Source: Bacillota bacterium
Lineage (GTDB): Bacteria; Bacillota_I; Bacilli_A; RFN20; CAG-826
Reading direction: 5' to 3'
Assembly: GCA_003501485.1 (NCBI GenBank)
Contig: DNPJ01000012.1
Span: forward strand, 1 to 5,590
Length of the DNA stretch: 5,590 nucleotides
The notes below the pieces were generated by a model that made no database searches, had not been told where the DNA came from, and saw only the letters and a program-made list of their open reading frames with translations. Both the position numbers and the translations under genes were made by a program. Positions 1 to 5,590 of this stretch are shown here, piece after piece. Position 1 is the first letter of the stretch; each line of letters begins with the position of its first letter.

Positions 1-351
1 CTTGGAGTGGATGATTTAGATGTGGTCATTTTAGAAAATATTGGTAATCTAGTTTGTCCTGCCGAATTTGATACAGGAGCTAGTAAAAATCTTGTTCTAC
101 TTTCCACCAATGAAGGCGACGATAAGCCACTAAAATATCCGCTTATGTTTGAAGTAGCTAATTTAATAGCAATAACAAAAGCCGATGTTAAAGATCTTTT
201 TGATTTCGATATCGAAAGAGCAAAAAAGAACATTAGCATGCGTAATAAAAATATTCCGATATTTATCACTTCTGCTAAAAAAGAAGAAGGGATTGAAGAA
301 TTGGTAAATTATCTTGATAAAGAGATTAAAGAATATATCAATAATTACTAA
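1..351 (+). CDS. hypB: HypB, hydrogenase/nickel-enzyme maturation GTPase (3' part, copy 1)
   Basis: The 5' end lies outside the window; the open frame runs from base 1 with no start needed, and ends in TAA. HypB is a cytosolic SIMIBI-class GTPase that works with HypA to load nickel into [NiFe] hydrogenase or other nickel enzymes. Seen here: the conserved switch segment ENIGNLVCPAEFDTG, whose Cys (bases 55-57) corresponds to a metal-site Cys of the family; the GDDKPLKYPL block typical of HypB; and a SAK motif (G5) followed by an EGI helix start. The P-loop and the CHLDA metal motif would be upstream. Odd point: the G4 guanine-recognition motif, normally NKxD, reads TKAD (bases 175-186). It is roughly half identical to the second hypB at the right edge. 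No terminator follows, so read-through into the downstream flavoenzyme gene is possible. Family assignment is firm; full activity of this copy is not established. Confidence 0.93.
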   Translation, partial: LGVDDLDVVILENIGNLVCPAEFDTGASKNLVLLSTNEGDDKPLKYPLMFEVANLIAITKADVKDLFDFDIERAKKNISMRNKNIPIFITSAKKEEGIEELVNYLDKEIKEYINNY

Positions 352-434
352 TTCAATAAAAAAATACCGAATATATGTTTATTTTTGAAAAATTTTTCGC
401 CATGTTATTTTTTTAGGATTAAACTAATGCTAAC

Positions 435-451
435 AAGAAGTAAAACTTCTT
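435..451 (+). promoter_or_regulatory. Small leader hairpin before the flavoenzyme gene
   Basis: A perfect 7-bp inverted repeat, AAGAAGT and ACTTCTT with an AAA loop, ends four bases before the ribosome site of the gene starting at 469. It is not followed by a long U tract, so it does not look like a terminator. It might influence ribosome access or mRNA stability, but in AT-rich sequence it could also be chance. Confidence 0.3.
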
Positions 452-454
452 TAT

Positions 455-459
455 GGAGA
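455..459 (+). promoter_or_regulatory. Ribosome binding site deciding the start at 469
   Basis: GGAGA sits nine bases before the ATG at 469-471, a normal Shine-Dalgarno arrangement. This fixes the start of the flavoenzyme at 469. The in-frame TTG at 385 has no such site, and the added 28 residues would precede the point where the conserved FAD-binding fold begins. Confidence 0.75.
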
Positions 460-468
460 AAAATTAAA

Positions 469-1842
469 ATGAAAGATTTAAATCAAAGAATCTGCATCAT
501 TGGTGGCGGTCCAGCCGGAACGTCAGCAGCTATGTATCTTGAGAAAAAAGGATACAACAATTATGTCATCTACGAAAAATCAAATCGTGTTGGTGGCAAA
601 GCGTTTTCACCGTTAATGAAAGTTAAAACCGCGAATGGTGAATGGGTCGACAAGACAATTGAGATGGGCGCAGTTATGGGTTGCGATACTTATTTCGCTG
701 TTCATGAATGTGAAGAATTTGGTGGAGCATCACACTTAGACGGTCCTAAGATGGGTCGTAAATTTATGACAGTTGATGGTAAAGAAGTCAAACGTCCATT
801 ACACGTCAAATTAAATATGCTTCTAAAACTTAACAAGTTATCAAGACTCCTTAATACAAAATACAAAGGATACGATGTTAATGGTCATAGAGGTGTTGCA
901 CAGGGAAGATATGAAGGACTTTGTCCATCACCAAAAATGAAACTAGCACACATTGAAGGCGAGAACCCAAATCTTAAAGATTTGTGCATGCCATTCAGTG
1001 AATTCCTCAAACTTAATAAGTGCGAAGCCGCTACAACTGTTTGGAAAGGACCATTTACATCATTCGGTTATGGTTATTTTGATGAAATTCCAGCAGCTTA
1101 TGTTTTAAAATATTTGGATGCATTTACAGTTAAACAATTCCTTTCAACTGGTAAGCTTTGGACATGGAAAAATGGTACTCAATCCATTTGGGAAGGCGTA
1201 AACAACCATCTTAAACATCCTGCTCTTTTAAATAGTGAAGTCACAAAAGTTGAAAGAAAAGATGGAAAAGTATATGTCACAGTTAATGGAAAAGTTGAAG
1301 TGTTTGATAAGTTAATCATTTGCACACCACTCGAATTGTTCCTTAAATACGGTGATCCAAACGAAAAAGAAAAAGATTTATTCTCAAAGATTGTTCACAA
1401 AGAATATTTCACAATGGCGGTTCGTACTGCTGAAGGAAATACCCCTGATATTTCATACTATTTCTTTGAAAATATGACAAACGAAACAAGAGGACACTTA
1501 ATGGTCTTCTATCATCGTTGGCCAGAAGATTTAGATCAACCACTCGTAACATTCACACTCCGCAATCATGAGGGTATGGAAGACGTTCCATTTGAAGTTG
1601 CTAAAGAAACAACATTAAAAGATATGGAAATTTGCAAACGTCCAGTTGAAAAAGTAGAAAGAATTGACGACTGGTATTACTTCCCACATGTTTCTTCAAA
1701 AGATTATGCTGATGGATGGTATGATAAAGTTGAAGGAATGCAAGGTGAAAACAATACATTCTACGCTGGTGAAGTTATGGCGTTCGGCGATATGGAAGAA
1801 ACGGTCGAATACAGCCGTGATTTAATCGGAAGATTCTTCTAA
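469..1842 (+). CDS. FAD-dependent oxidoreductase, amine oxidase/phytoene desaturase-like
   Basis: A complete 457-residue flavoprotein, probably cytosolic since no signal peptide or membrane segment is seen. The N-terminus carries the Rossmann FAD motif GGGPAG (residues 12-17), the acidic residue that binds the FAD ribose (Glu36) and the RVGGK motif (40-44). A TIEMGA segment (63-68) matches the 'E-x-GA' strand of the amine oxidase/phytoene desaturase superfamily. Near the C-terminus, FYAGE (431-435) followed by a short helix with MEET fits the closing FAD-binding element of that superfamily. The middle part, about residues 75-400, would form the substrate domain and I do not recognise a specific substrate. 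Start chosen at the ATG with GGAGA upstream. It lies 117 bases after hypB copy 1 on the same strand and ends at its own terminator. A TTGAAA at 385 with TATTTT at 406 could be a weak promoter, but the 15-base spacing is short. Class is secure; reaction is unknown. Confidence 0.85.
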   Translation: MKDLNQRICIIGGGPAGTSAAMYLEKKGYNNYVIYEKSNRVGGKAFSPLMKVKTANGEWVDKTIEMGAVMGCDTYFAVHECEEFGGASHLDGPKMGRKFMTVDGKEVKRPLHVKLNMLLKLNKLSRLLNTKYKGYDVNGHRGVAQGRYEGLCPSPKMKLAHIEGENPNLKDLCMPFSEFLKLNKCEAATTVWKGPFTSFGYGYFDEIPAAYVLKYLDAFTVKQFLSTGKLWTWKNGTQSIWEGVNNHLKHPALLNSEVTKVERKDGKVYVTVNGKVEVFDKLIICTPLELFLKYGDPNEKEKDLFSKIVHKEYFTMAVRTAEGNTPDISYYFFENMTNETRGHLMVFYHRWPEDLDQPLVTFTLRNHEGMEDVPFEVAKETTLKDMEICKRPVEKVERIDDWYYFPHVSSKDYADGWYDKVEGMQGENNTFYAGEVMAFGDMEETVEYSRDLIGRFF

Positions 1843-1857
1843 TCATTCTTAATCAAT

Positions 1858-1886
1858 AAAAGCAAGATGAACTCTTGCTTTTTTTA
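1858..1886 (+). terminator. Rho-independent terminator of the flavoenzyme gene
   Basis: A 10-bp stem, AAAAGCAAGA paired with TCTTGCTTTT around a TGAAC loop, runs into a T tract ending at 1885. It starts 15 bases after the stop codon at 1842. The stem is A/T-rich at its base, as is common in AT-rich genomes. Confidence 0.85.
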
Positions 1887-1940
1887 TTTGGTTTTTGAAT
1901 TATTAACCAATATGTTCCACTAAAAAATAAAAGGTCTATT
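1887..1940. other. Spacer between convergent terminators
   Basis: This short AT-rich stretch between the two terminators has no open frame of note. It holds only a weak 6-bp inverted repeat (TTGGTT at 1888-1893, AACCAA at 1905-1910) with an 11-base loop and no following T tract. I see no function in it. Confidence 0.5.
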
Positions 1941-1967
1941 AAAAAAGAGAGCTAAGCTCTCCTTTTT
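1941..1967 (-). terminator. Rho-independent terminator of the hypB-flavoprotein-hypA operon
   Basis: Read on the minus strand, AAAAAGGAGAGC and GCTCTCTTTTTT flank a TTA loop, giving a stem of up to 12 pairs including one G-U wobble, and ending in six T residues. It begins inside the hypA stop codon (1966-1968), so transcription is predicted to stop immediately after the last gene of the operon. Confidence 0.85.
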
Positions 1968-2310
1968 AAATGACTTGAATATCCTTAATATTTGCCTCAT
2001 TTCCAGTAATTAGATATGTATCTAAACTATGGCAATAAGGACATTCTTTAGCGTATTCAGTTGTTTTATAAGTTTTTTTACAATTTCTGCAATAAGATTT
2101 GCCTTCGATAATGATTAATTCTAATTCGCAATCTTTCATGTATTTTGTTTTCTTCTTTGACCATTCAAAGCAATCTCTGAAATACGAAGGTACAATTGTA
2201 GAAACCTCCCCTATTTCTAGAGTAAGTTTAACAACTTTATTAACCTTATTTTCTTCAGCTATTTTTTCAATTTGGTCAATAACATGAACAACTATACCTA
2301 ATTCATGCAT
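1966..2310 (-). CDS. hypA: HypA, nickel metallochaperone
   Basis: A complete 114-residue protein of the usual HypA length. HypA is a cytosolic nickel chaperone that takes or passes Ni(II) together with HypB during assembly of [NiFe] hydrogenase, and in some bacteria of urease. It begins with MHE, where His2 is the conserved nickel ligand and Glu3 its neighbour. The zinc-binding domain has both CxxC pairs, Cys74/Cys77 and Cys90/Cys93. The segment around residues 28-36 (KLTLEIGEV) matches the conserved HypA strand before the metal domain. The ATG lies two bases after the stop of the large flavoprotein gene. No Shine-Dalgarno sequence is seen at normal spacing (an AAGG lies 16 bases away, too far), so translation is probably coupled to the upstream gene. 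It is last in the operon and followed at once by a terminator. All key residues are intact, so it should be functional. Confidence 0.95.
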   Translation of the reverse strand: MHELGIVVHVIDQIEKIAEENKVNKVVKLTLEIGEVSTIVPSYFRDCFEWSKKKTKYMKDCELELIIIEGKSYCRNCKKTYKTTEYAKECPYCHSLDTYLITGNEANIKDIQVI

Positions 2311-2312
2311 AA

Positions 2313-5174
2313 TTATTTTTTGCTAGCCTTGTGCGCTTTCTTATATGCACGACGTTTTTTAGCGAGTTCTCTAGCTTCTTTGCTGCCAGAGTGTGCAATA
2401 ATCTTAAATCCACGTTTGAGGACATATGGTAACATGTATTTGATTTTTTCTTCACCCGCAACCATTTTTGTGCAATCTGGTCGATCTCTTACAAGGTGGA
2501 TAGCATCAAATTTACATCTAGTTGTACAAATACCACATCCTATACATTTATTAGGATCAACATATGAGACACCACAAGATAAGCAGCGTCCTGTTTCGAT
2601 ATGAACTTGCTCTTCTGTTAAATCTTTATGAGCATCTTTAAACGAATTCTTGTAATCAATCGATTCATCCATACCGGCTTCTTGTCTTCCCATTGTATCG
2701 TATGAAGGATATTGAAGATCCTTTTTATCAAGGGTGACAAAGCGACGGCGATCTCTACCAATTGTTAATGAAGCAAGAGGTCTTACATGGCGGTGCAAGC
2801 TTTCTGCTGCTTCATGACCTGCAGCAATTGCATCAATTACAAAACGTGGTCCTGTAAATACATCACCACCAACAAATATATCTTCATCAGCAGTTTGATA
2901 TGTAAGTTTATCAGCAATTGGATAGTTACCATGCCAGAATGTTACTTTAGTATTTTCAAGTAATTTGCCCCAATTAATAGTTTGACCAATAGCGAACACA
3001 ATCTTATCTGCTTTAACAGTAATTGTTTCGTTTTCATCATAAAGTGGTGAAAATTTCTTAGTTTCAGGATCGATTGTTCTTAAACATTTCATAAGAACAA
3101 TTGCGGATACGTGATTATTCTCATCAACAATAACTTCTTTTGGACCCCAGGAGTTATTAATAGCAATATTTTCTTCAAGTGTTTCTTTAATTTCTTCTTT
3201 ACTTGCAGGCATTGATTCGCGATCTTCAAGTGAGAACATAGAAACAGTTTTTGCACCGAGTCGGTGAGCATTACGAGCGCAGTCGATAGCGACATTACCA
3301 CCACCAATAACAACAACGTCACCTTCGAATTTTTCACGTTTTTCAAATGAATTATGCAAATATTCAACTGCAATTTCTGTTCCAACTGCATCATCATTTT
3401 TAATGCCAGGACGTCTTCCACCTTGGCAACCAATTGCAATATAGAAAGCTTTATAACCTTGTTTTTTAAGTTCGTCAATTGAAACATCTTCACCAACATT
3501 AACACCACATTTAATTTCAACACCGAGTTGTTTGATGACATCAATTTCAGCATCAATAACATCTTTTTCAAGTTTGTATGTTGGAATACCATACATTAAC
3601 ATGCCGCCAGGTCTTTGATTCTTTTCAAAAACAGTTGGTTTATAACCCATCAATGCTAAGTAATATGCAGCACTTAATCCTGCAGGACCAGCGCCGATAA
3701 TAGCTATTTTTTCATCAAAATGATCTAAAACAGCGGATTGTATTAATTTTTCAGGTATATAACGATCTTTTGCATTCAAATCTAAATCAGCTACAAATTT
3801 TTTGACAGCATCAATAGATACAGGTGCATCAATGTCTCCACGTGTACATGCGTCTTCACAACGTTTATTACAGATTCTACCGCATACCGCAGGGAATGGG
3901 TTTTCTGTTTTAATCATTGCAAGAGCTTCTTTGTATTTGCCGTCATGAGCAAGTTTTAAATACGCTTGAACTGGAACATGTGCTGGACATGCAGCTTTGC
4001 AAGGCGCACTACCACTTTCATATGTGTTTGACATACGAGCAGTATCACGATATTCTTCGTCCCATGCATAAGGACCCCAGATATTATTATCTGGTAATGG
4101 AGCATGAGGATAGGTAACTGGTTTGCCATCCTTATGGCACATTTTCTGTCCTAATTTAACAGCACCTGCTGGGCATGATTCAACACATTTGCCACAAGCA
4201 ACACAATTTTTCGGATCAACTTTTGCTGTAAATGAGCTTCTTGATAAATAAGGAGTATTAAATAATAAAGAAGTTCTTAAAGCGTTACATATCTTGACGT
4301 TGCAGTTGCAAATATCAAAAATTTTGTTTTCACCATCGATATTAGTAATTTGATGAACATATCCATTTTTTTCAGAAATTTCAAGAATTTCAAGAGCGCG
4401 TTCTTTTGTAATATAATGAGCGCGACCTGTTTCAACGGTATAATCTGCCATATCGCCAAGTTGAATGCACCAATCTTGGTTATCGTCTGAGCAACCATCG
4501 CCAAGAAAAGCTCTACTTGCGCGGCAAGAACAAATGCCGGCAGAAATATGGCCTTCATATTTTTTAAGCCAATAAGAAATATGTTCTAAATCAACTGATT
4601 CTGATTTTGAATTAATAGCTTTTTCAACTGGAATAACGTGCATTCCAACACCATCACCACCAGGAGGAAGCATTTGTGTAACACCTGCAAGAGGGATGAA
4701 AGTCATTCTTTCAAAGAAAGAAGCGACCGCTGGATTTTTTTCAATTCTATCAACAGTTGAATTAAAAAGTTCGGCACTGCCTGGAACAAAATAAGGCAAT
4801 CTATAACGTTTGACTCTCGGTTTATCCTTTAATTCTCCGTTATGATCATAATTATCACCGTAATCATATTCGATAATTCCAACAATAGACATATCATCAA
4901 GTAATTTTTGAAGATTGCATGGTTCCATGTCTTTGTTCATTTCCATTAATTCTTCAAAAGTATAATACTTGCGAAGTTTCATCTTGTTGCCTAATGCAAC
5001 CATTTCAGGTGTTAATACTTCCTTTAATCCCCAATATTCTGGATCGTTTGAAGTGACACCTTTTAGCTTATGAGGAACTACATCAGTAATCTTTTTGCCT
5101 AATTCAGCGTAAGCCTTATCTAATTCCTTTTCGCCTTGGTACTTAGAAATAATTTTCTTATTTTGCTCTGGCAT
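2313..5174 (-). CDS. Multi-domain Fe-S/FAD/NAD(P) oxidoreductase, GltD/NfnB-like core
   Basis: A 953-residue cytosolic electron-transfer protein. Order of parts: residues 1-200, not recognised, possibly winged-helix-like; 205-300, cysteine-rich (CxC at 215/217, Cys228, Cys236, then 289/291/296); 324-334, a ferredoxin motif CxxCxxCxxxC followed by Pro; 392-443, the GltD/dihydropyrimidine dehydrogenase-type N-terminal Fe-S domain (Cys392, 396, 431, 435, 439, 443); 491-524, FAD Rossmann motif GAGPAG with Glu517 and RPGG; 621-631, NAD(P) motif GGGNVAID; 769-771, the closing FAD element GGD; 864-901, further Cys at 864/867, a CxxCxxCxxxC motif (877-887) and Cys901. A lysine/arginine-rich tail ends it. 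The core is that of the small subunit of NADPH glutamate synthase and of NfnB. No glutamate synthase large subunit lies nearby, so calling it glutamate synthase would be unsafe. It is likely to move electrons between NAD(P)H and ferredoxin-type partners. Its position between hypB and hypA suggests a link to a nickel enzyme. Confidence 0.9.
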   Translation of the reverse strand: MPEQNKKIISKYQGEKELDKAYAELGKKITDVVPHKLKGVTSNDPEYWGLKEVLTPEMVALGNKMKLRKYYTFEELMEMNKDMEPCNLQKLLDDMSIVGIIEYDYGDNYDHNGELKDKPRVKRYRLPYFVPGSAELFNSTVDRIEKNPAVASFFERMTFIPLAGVTQMLPPGGDGVGMHVIPVEKAINSKSESVDLEHISYWLKKYEGHISAGICSCRASRAFLGDGCSDDNQDWCIQLGDMADYTVETGRAHYITKERALEILEISEKNGYVHQITNIDGENKIFDICNCNVKICNALRTSLLFNTPYLSRSSFTAKVDPKNCVACGKCVESCPAGAVKLGQKMCHKDGKPVTYPHAPLPDNNIWGPYAWDEEYRDTARMSNTYESGSAPCKAACPAHVPVQAYLKLAHDGKYKEALAMIKTENPFPAVCGRICNKRCEDACTRGDIDAPVSIDAVKKFVADLDLNAKDRYIPEKLIQSAVLDHFDEKIAIIGAGPAGLSAAYYLALMGYKPTVFEKNQRPGGMLMYGIPTYKLEKDVIDAEIDVIKQLGVEIKCGVNVGEDVSIDELKKQGYKAFYIAIGCQGGRRPGIKNDDAVGTEIAVEYLHNSFEKREKFEGDVVVIGGGNVAIDCARNAHRLGAKTVSMFSLEDRESMPASKEEIKETLEENIAINNSWGPKEVIVDENNHVSAIVLMKCLRTIDPETKKFSPLYDENETITVKADKIVFAIGQTINWGKLLENTKVTFWHGNYPIADKLTYQTADEDIFVGGDVFTGPRFVIDAIAAGHEAAESLHRHVRPLASLTIGRDRRRFVTLDKKDLQYPSYDTMGRQEAGMDESIDYKNSFKDAHKDLTEEQVHIETGRCLSCGVSYVDPNKCIGCGICTTRCKFDAIHLVRDRPDCTKMVAGEEKIKYMLPYVLKRGFKIIAHSGSKEARELAKKRRAYKKAHKASKK

Positions 5175-5180
5175 AAATTT

Positions 5181-5186
5181 CTCCTT
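5181..5186 (-). promoter_or_regulatory. Ribosome binding site overlapping the hypB stop
   Basis: On the minus strand AAGGAG lies six bases before the ATG at 5174 and shares two bases with the TAA stop of hypB copy 2 (5185-5187). This supports the chosen start of the large flavoprotein and suggests translational coupling with hypB. Confidence 0.85.
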
Positions 5187-5590
5187 ATATTATTTCTCCA
5201 AATTTTTTGGTTATATAATTAGCCAAATCATTTATCCCTTCTCCGTTTTTGGCGGAGATTGAAATTATTGTAGCACTTTTATTGCGAGAATATATATATT
5301 CTTTACATTTTTCTAATGAAAAATCAAAAAAAGGCAATGTGTCAATTTTATTAATAACAACAAGATTTGACTTCTCAAATATTAACGGATATTTAAGAGG
5401 TTTATCATCTCCTTCTGGAACTGATAAAATCATCATATCAAGTAATGAGCCTGTATCAAATTCAGCTGGGCAAACCAAGTTACCGACATTTTCCAAAAAA
5501 ACAATATCTAAATCGTTGATTCCTAATTCATCTAGTCCTTTTTTTGTCATACCTGCATCTAGATGACACATCCCGCCTGTATGAAGCTGA
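5185..5590 (-). CDS. hypB: HypB, hydrogenase/nickel-enzyme maturation GTPase (3' part, copy 2)
   Basis: The start lies beyond the right edge; the frame stays open to base 5590, reading QLHTGG before the Met at 5569-5571, which is therefore internal and not a start. HypB is the GTPase partner of HypA in nickel insertion. Visible motifs are the HypB-specific CHLDA segment (Cys 5566-5568, His 5563-5565, both metal-site residues in the family), ENVGNLVCPAEFDTG with the third metal-site Cys at 5470-5472, the GDDKPLKYPL block, a standard G4 motif NKID (5341-5352) and SAK (G5). The P-loop and any N-terminal metal-binding stretch are outside the window. It is the most upstream gene seen of a minus-strand operon that continues with the large flavoprotein 10 bases later and then hypA. 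Compared with hypB copy 1, this copy has the canonical guanine-recognition motif and sits with hypA, so it is the better candidate for the main HypB. Confidence 0.95.
   Translation of the reverse strand, partial: QLHTGGMCHLDAGMTKKGLDELGINDLDIVFLENVGNLVCPAEFDTGSLLDMMILSVPEGDDKPLKYPLIFEKSNLVVINKIDTLPFFDFSLEKCKEYIYSRNKSATIISISAKNGEGINDLANYITKKFGEII

Noticed and set aside
387..398. Palindrome GAAAAATTTTTC as an operator
   Set aside because: It is a simple A-run and T-run palindrome, common in AT-rich intergenic DNA, with no second copy or known match.
385..411. Possible promoter with TTGAAA at 385 and TATTTT at 406
   Set aside because: The spacer is only 15 bases and such matches are expected by chance in AT-rich sequence; kept as a remark under the gene only.
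385..468. In-frame TTG at 385 as an earlier start for the FAD-dependent oxidoreductase
   Set aside because: It adds 28 residues ahead of the FAD fold, has no ribosome site, and crosses an AT-rich leader. The ATG at 469 has GGAGA at good spacing.
2305..2604. 99-codon open frame on the + strand
   Set aside because: Antisense to the 3' end of the flavoprotein gene, no ribosome site and no family resemblance.
3089..3592. 167-codon open frame on the minus strand
   Set aside because: It lies in another frame inside the large flavoprotein gene, and its product is a leucine/lysine-rich sequence without motifs.
4277..4558. 93-codon open frame on the minus strand
   Set aside because: Shadow frame within the cysteine-rich part of the large flavoprotein gene; no ribosome site and no recognisable motif.
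2313..5174. Naming the large flavoprotein as glutamate synthase small subunit (gltD)
   Set aside because: The core matches that family, but it is about twice the size, carries extra Fe-S modules at both ends and has no large subunit gene next to it.
5249..5566. 105-codon open frame on the + strand
   Set aside because: Antisense to hypB copy 2, whose reading frame has clear family motifs.

Overview
This is an AT-rich window from a low-GC bacterium, most likely an anaerobic member of the Bacillota or a relative such as an anaerobic Mollicutes-type lineage. That placement is inferred from base composition, TAA at all five stop codons, clear AAGGAG/GGAGA ribosome sites, short U-tract terminators and an iron-sulfur-rich flavoenzyme. 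Tryptophan is read from TGG and no in-frame TGA occurs in the genes, so the standard bacterial code fits.

Layout. On the + strand, the 3' end of a hypB gene (1-351) is followed after 117 bases by a complete FAD-dependent oxidoreductase of the amine oxidase/phytoene desaturase type (469-1842), which ends in a hairpin terminator. A short convergent intergenic region (1843-1965) separates it from a tightly packed minus-strand operon. In transcription order this runs: a second hypB (5' end beyond the right edge, ends at 5185), a 953-residue multi-cluster Fe-S/FAD/NAD(P) oxidoreductase of the GltD/NfnB-like type (5174-2313), and hypA (2310-1966), then a terminator on the minus strand. The two hypB copies face each other across the window and are only about half identical in protein, so they are old paralogs and not a recent duplication.

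How the genes fit together. HypA and HypB insert nickel, classically into [NiFe] hydrogenase. The large flavoprotein looks like an electron-transfer hub that could connect NAD(P)H with ferredoxin-type carriers. Its place between hypB and hypA, with 10-base and 2-base gaps, suggests co-production with a nickel enzyme system. No hydrogenase structural gene and no hypC, D, E or F is visible here, so the nickel target cannot be named from this window. The most unusual items are the large flavo-iron-sulfur gene embedded between two nickel-maturation genes, its N-terminal cysteine-rich module, and the two divergent hypB copies, one of which has an altered G4 nucleotide-recognition motif.
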